Part shown: positions 6,001 to 8,334 of the stretch, in pieces
Layout: every line of letters starts with the position of its first letter
Numbering within the stretch: position 1 is the first letter of the stretch
Origin: Candidatus Pelagibacterales bacterium
GTDB lineage: Bacteria; Pseudomonadota; Alphaproteobacteria; TMED109
DNA: 8,334 nt
Direction: 5' to 3'
Assembly: GCA_002732015.1 (NCBI GenBank)
Contig: PCCU01000062.1
Span: forward strand, 1-8,334
Translations under genes and position numbers: made by a program
Notes under the pieces: model-generated
The model's input: the letters and a program-made list of their open reading frames with translations, nothing else
What the model was told of the DNA's origin: nothing
Databases searched by the model: none

Positions 6001-6547
6001 TACCTCTAACCTTTTAACTGTTGAAAATTTTTCAAAGTTACTAAACTCTTTTAATTGTATTAAAAATACTTCAACCATTGCTGTAGCAGTATCATCTGGA
6101 GTTGATAGTATGAACCTTCTGCATATTAGTGATATTTGGGCAAAAAAACATAAAAAAAACCTTTATGTAATCTCCTATAATCACAACTTAAGGATAGAGA
6201 CATTTAAAGAAATTCATTACGTTAAAGAAGTAAGCATGAAGCTTGGATGGCAACATAAAACTTTAACATGGCAAAAACCTGCTAAAAAAAATATATTAGA
6301 AAAGGCTAGAATTGCAAGATATCAAGCAATTTCTAAATTTTGTAAAAAAAAAAACATTAGCTCAATTCTCCTAGGGCATCACTTTGATGACATGGTAGAA
6401 ACTTTTTGTATGCGCATAATAAAAAGCAGTAGAATTGATGGATTATGTCCAATGGTTTATAATAGAAGATTATTTGGTCTAAATTTAATAAGACCTTTTT
6501 TGAATATTAAAAAAAAAGGAAATGTATTCTTATGCAAATTTAAATAA
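5987..6547 (+). CDS. tilS: TilS N-terminal part, tRNA(Ile) lysidine synthetase; reading frame broken at A9 tract
   Basis: TilS attaches lysine, using ATP, to C34 of the CAU-anticodon isoleucine tRNA so that it reads AUA and not AUG. This frame holds the N-terminal PP-loop ATP-pyrophosphatase domain: IAVAVSSGVDSMNLLH (31-46; normal motif SGGxDS, here SSGVDS at 36-41), YNHNLR (64-69), ILEKARIARYQA (103-114), and LLGHHFDDMVETFCMR (128-143), followed by LIRPFLNIKKK (167-177). After KKK (A tract 6509-6517) the frame gives an unrelated GNVFLCKFK and stops. The family continuation is found one frame over. Residues 1 to about 175 plus the second part make about 435 residues, the normal TilS length. 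GTG 5987 is the only conventional start in reach (TAA in frame at 5969-5971), has no clear ribosome site and overlaps cpoB by 14 bases, suggesting coupling. Confidence 0.88.
   Translation: MQNVNTSNLLTVENFSKLLNSFNCIKNTSTIAVAVSSGVDSMNLLHISDIWAKKHKKNLYVISYNHNLRIETFKEIHYVKEVSMKLGWQHKTLTWQKPAKKNILEKARIARYQAISKFCKKKNISSILLGHHFDDMVETFCMRIIKSSRIDGLCPMVYNRRLFGLNLIRPFLNIKKKGNVFLCKFK
6509..6517 (+). other. A9 homopolymer at the tilS frame break
   Basis: Nine consecutive A follow ...AATATT. Read with nine, the upstream frame gives I-K-K-K-G-N-V and soon stops. With eight (or eleven) A it becomes I-K-K-(K)-E-M-Y-S-Y-A-N-L-N-K-V, which joins cleanly to FFEDPTNKN, the conserved TilS sequence. Removing one A in the transcript, a +1 ribosomal shift, or a sequencing correction would restore the gene; the common -1 ribosomal shift would not. 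Confidence 0.85.
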
Positions 6548-7295
6548 AGTAAAGTTTTTTGAAGATCCAACTAATAAAAATAGTAAGTATTTACGAACTA
6601 AAATTAGGCTGCTCTTAGAAAATAATGAAAATTTAAAATATAAGTTATCAAAATCTTTAAACTTATTTTGCAGATTAAAAAACTACTTTGATTATTTAAC
6701 TAAAAGTTTTTTTTTAAATAATATTTATCTTCAAAAAGAGGGGTATATTCTTATAAATAAAAAAAAATTTGTAAGGTTACCAGAATTTTTAAATTTAAGA
6801 ATATTAAACCAAATTATTATGAATTTAGGAAATAATACTTACCCATTAAGAAGTAGAACTCTGTTTAGGCTATCAAAAATGATATTAGAAGATACATTTT
6901 CTACCATGTCTGCTGGCGGATGTTTAGTTGTAAATAGCAGTAACCATATCTCAATACTTAGAGAGTTTAATCAGATTAAAGATCTTAAATTAACCATATC
7001 TGAAGGAAAAAATGGTCTTTGGGATAAGAAATTTTTAATTACTAATTTGTCAAATAGTTATAAAATATTTATCACTTCACTTGGTAATGAGTTAGCAAAT
7101 AAATCTTTTTTTGAGTTTTATAATTCAAAAAAAAATTCTGCTAAAAAATTACCCTTTCTAGTAAAAAAAACGTTGCCAGTAATCAAAACACTTGAAGGTT
7201 TGATATACATTCCCCATCTTAATATATATAATAATGTAAATATTATAGATTTAGTCAAGCTAGAAATCGTTGATTATCATAACATTTACAGCTAA
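6522..7295 (+). CDS. tilS: TilS C-terminal part (continuation after frameshift)
   Basis: This frame carries the rest of TilS. It begins with the end of the catalytic half, KVKFFEDPTNKNSKYLRTKI (9-28), matching the conserved (W/F)xEDPSNxNxxYxRxxIR block. It continues through the helical tRNA-binding region (about 30-130), then a C-terminal domain with LPFLVKKTLPVIKTLEGLIY (206-225) and IPHLN, resembling the alphaproteobacterial TilS end. ATG 6522 is probably not a real start: AAGGA at 6516-6520 leaves only one base of spacing, and the protein would lack the ATP-binding domain. The true homology joins at about base 6510-6518 through the A9 tract. It ends 21 bases before ftsH. It carries no early stops or other frame damage, which argues against a long-dead pseudogene. 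Confidence 0.85.
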   Translation: MYSYANLNKVKFFEDPTNKNSKYLRTKIRLLLENNENLKYKLSKSLNLFCRLKNYFDYLTKSFFLNNIYLQKEGYILINKKKFVRLPEFLNLRILNQIIMNLGNNTYPLRSRTLFRLSKMILEDTFSTMSAGGCLVVNSSNHISILREFNQIKDLKLTISEGKNGLWDKKFLITNLSNSYKIFITSLGNELANKSFFEFYNSKKNSAKKLPFLVKKTLPVIKTLEGLIYIPHLNIYNNVNIIDLVKLEIVDYHNIYS

Positions 7296-7304
7296 AATAT
7301 AGAA

Positions 7305-7310
7305 AAGGAG
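7305..7310 (+). promoter_or_regulatory. Shine-Dalgarno site of ftsH (decides a TTG start)
   Basis: AAGGAG lies in the 21-base tilS-ftsH gap, 6 bases before TTG 7317. This is the best initiation signal here and places the ftsH start at TTG, giving the expected short cytoplasmic lead before the first membrane helix. Confidence 0.8.
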
Positions 7311-7316
7311 AATACT

Positions 7317-8334
7317 TTGAATAACTCTGGGAAAAATTTTGCAGTATGGATAATAGTAGCACTTGTTTTAATTCTTTTGTTCAATATGTTTGAAGGTGGA
7401 AAAAAAGCCGAAAAATCTTCAAAAATTCCATATTCTGAGTTTCTAAACCTTGTAGAAACTGATAAAATTAATGATGTTTCCATGATTGGAAGAAATATTG
7501 TTGGGCATTTGGATGATGGTTCTAAATTTTCTACTTATACTCCACCAAATGATCCCAATCTAATTGAAAAACTTTCTGAACATAATATTGTCATAAATGC
7601 AGCGCCAGAAGAAGAATCTGTTTCTCCACTACTAGGTTTATTTTTAAATTGGTTGCCTATGCTCTTATTTATTGGAATTTGGATTTTCTTTATGAGACAA
7701 ATGCAGGGAGGAAGAGGCGGTGCTCTAGGTTTTGGAAAATCAAAAGCAAAATTATTAACAGAAAAACAAGGTAGAGTTACGTTCAAAGACGTTGCTGGCG
7801 TTGATGAAGCAAAAGAAGAATTAGAAGAAGTAGTAGAATATTTAAAAAGTCCTATTAAGTTTCAAAGGCTAGGTGGTAAAATTCCAAAAGGCGTTTTATT
7901 AGTAGGTCCTCCTGGAACTGGAAAGACTCTTATAGCAAGAGCAGTTGCCGGTGAAGCTAATGTTCCATTTTTTACTATATCTGGGTCTGATTTTGTTGAA
8001 ATGTTTGTTGGTGTGGGTGCATCAAGAGTTAGAGATATGTTTGAGCAAGGAAAAAAAAATGCACCCTGTATAATTTTTGTAGACGAAATTGACGCAGTAG
8101 GAAGACATAGAGGAGCAGGTTTAGGAGGAGGAAATGATGAGAGAGAACAGACTCTTAACCAATTATTAGTTGAAATGGACGGCTTTGAGACCAATGAGGG
8201 GGTCATTCTTATTGCAGCAACAAACCGTCCTGATGTACTAGATCCAGCTCTTTTAAGACCTGGAAGATTTGATAGGCAAGTAGTAGTTCCAAATCCTGAT
8301 ATATTGGGTAGAGAAAAAATTCTTAAAGTTCATA
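7317..8334 (+). CDS. ftsH: FtsH, membrane-anchored AAA+ zinc protease (N-terminal 339 residues; runs off the window)
   Basis: FtsH is an ATP-dependent inner-membrane protease that degrades misassembled membrane proteins and selected regulators. Visible domains are membrane helix 1 (about 8-24), the periplasmic domain (about 30-105, KIPYSEFLNLV at 36-46), membrane helix 2 (about 107-126, NWLPMLLFIGIWIFF), a glycine-rich linker GGRGGALGFGKSKAKLL (131-147), then the AAA+ module. That module begins VTFKDVAGVDEAKEEL (154-169) and has Walker A GPPGTGKT (197-204), pore loop FVEMFVGVGASRVRDMF (226-242), Walker B IIFVDEID (252-259), and the second region of homology ATNRPDVLDPALLRPGRFDR (301-320) with arginine fingers R314 and R317. 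The zinc protease domain (HEXXH) lies beyond the window; the family is about 620-650 residues. tilS-ftsH adjacency is common in Alphaproteobacteria. Confidence 0.97.
   Translation, partial: MNNSGKNFAVWIIVALVLILLFNMFEGGKKAEKSSKIPYSEFLNLVETDKINDVSMIGRNIVGHLDDGSKFSTYTPPNDPNLIEKLSEHNIVINAAPEEESVSPLLGLFLNWLPMLLFIGIWIFFMRQMQGGRGGALGFGKSKAKLLTEKQGRVTFKDVAGVDEAKEELEEVVEYLKSPIKFQRLGGKIPKGVLLVGPPGTGKTLIARAVAGEANVPFFTISGSDFVEMFVGVGASRVRDMFEQGKKNAPCIIFVDEIDAVGRHRGAGLGGGNDEREQTLNQLLVEMDGFETNEGVILIAATNRPDVLDPALLRPGRFDRQVVVPNPDILGREKILKVH

Noticed and set aside
6506..6520. Programmed -1 ribosomal frameshift at the A run
   Set aside because: The downstream frame is +1 relative to the upstream one; a -1 slip leads to the third frame, not to the TilS continuation.
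6522..7295. Separately translated second gene in the tilS region
   Set aside because: Ribosome site spacing to ATG 6522 is only one base, the catalytic domain would be missing, and homology joins smoothly across the A9 tract, so one frameshifted tilS is the simpler reading.
7862..8206. 114-codon minus-strand frame, with a similar one at 7535-7786
   Set aside because: Both are antisense to highly conserved FtsH sequence (membrane and AAA+ regions) and have no recognisable motifs.

Overview
The window is a strongly AT-rich (roughly 30% GC) bacterial chromosome segment carrying one tightly packed co-directional gene run on the + strand: yebC (3' end) - ruvC-like resolvase - ybgC - tolQ - tolR - tolA - tolB - pal - cpoB (ybgF) - tilS - ftsH (5' part). 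Tol-Pal followed by tilS and ftsH is a typical alphaproteobacterial order, and the TolA C-terminal domain and YebC tail also look alphaproteobacterial. The low GC, lysine-rich proteins, frequent ATA codons, TTG starts and gaps of a few bases suggest a streamlined or reduced genome (SAR11-like, HIMB59-like or Rickettsiales-like). The exact lineage cannot be fixed from this sequence.

Layout. Bases 1 to about 110-120 do not fit the rest. They are about 53% GC against about 28% in the next 120 bases, and they carry an open minus-strand frame with GC-rich third positions. I read this as foreign DNA joined to the contig end, most likely a chimera. Bases ~110-330 hold the 3' end of yebC. Bases 359-832 encode a small RuvC-fold Holliday-junction resolvase of the phage-associated type, sitting where ordinary ruvC would be, with no ruvA or ruvB before ybgC. 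Bases 842-6000 hold the complete Tol-Pal cluster. Bases 5987-7295 encode TilS, split by a single-base length change in a run of nine A. From 7317 to the window end runs the N-terminal 339 residues of FtsH.

How the genes work together. TolQ, TolR and TolA form the inner-membrane, proton-driven machine. It acts on periplasmic TolB and the lipoprotein Pal to tie the outer membrane to peptidoglycan and constrict it during division. CpoB coordinates this machine with cell-wall synthesis, and YbgC is the cytoplasmic thioesterase that travels with the cluster. TilS modifies the tRNA that reads AUA codons, and FtsH is the membrane AAA+ protease. Several genes overlap (ybgC/tolQ 8 bp, tolQ/tolR 4 bp, tolA/tolB 4 bp, cpoB/tilS 14 bp), so much of the run is probably co-transcribed and translationally coupled. 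No RNA gene, CRISPR array or insertion sequence was seen, and no gene-free stretch exceeds 300 bases.

The points most worth a second look are the atypical resolvase in the ruvC slot without ruvAB, the tilS frameshift at the A9 tract in a segment whose genes use ATA codons, and the foreign joint at the left end.
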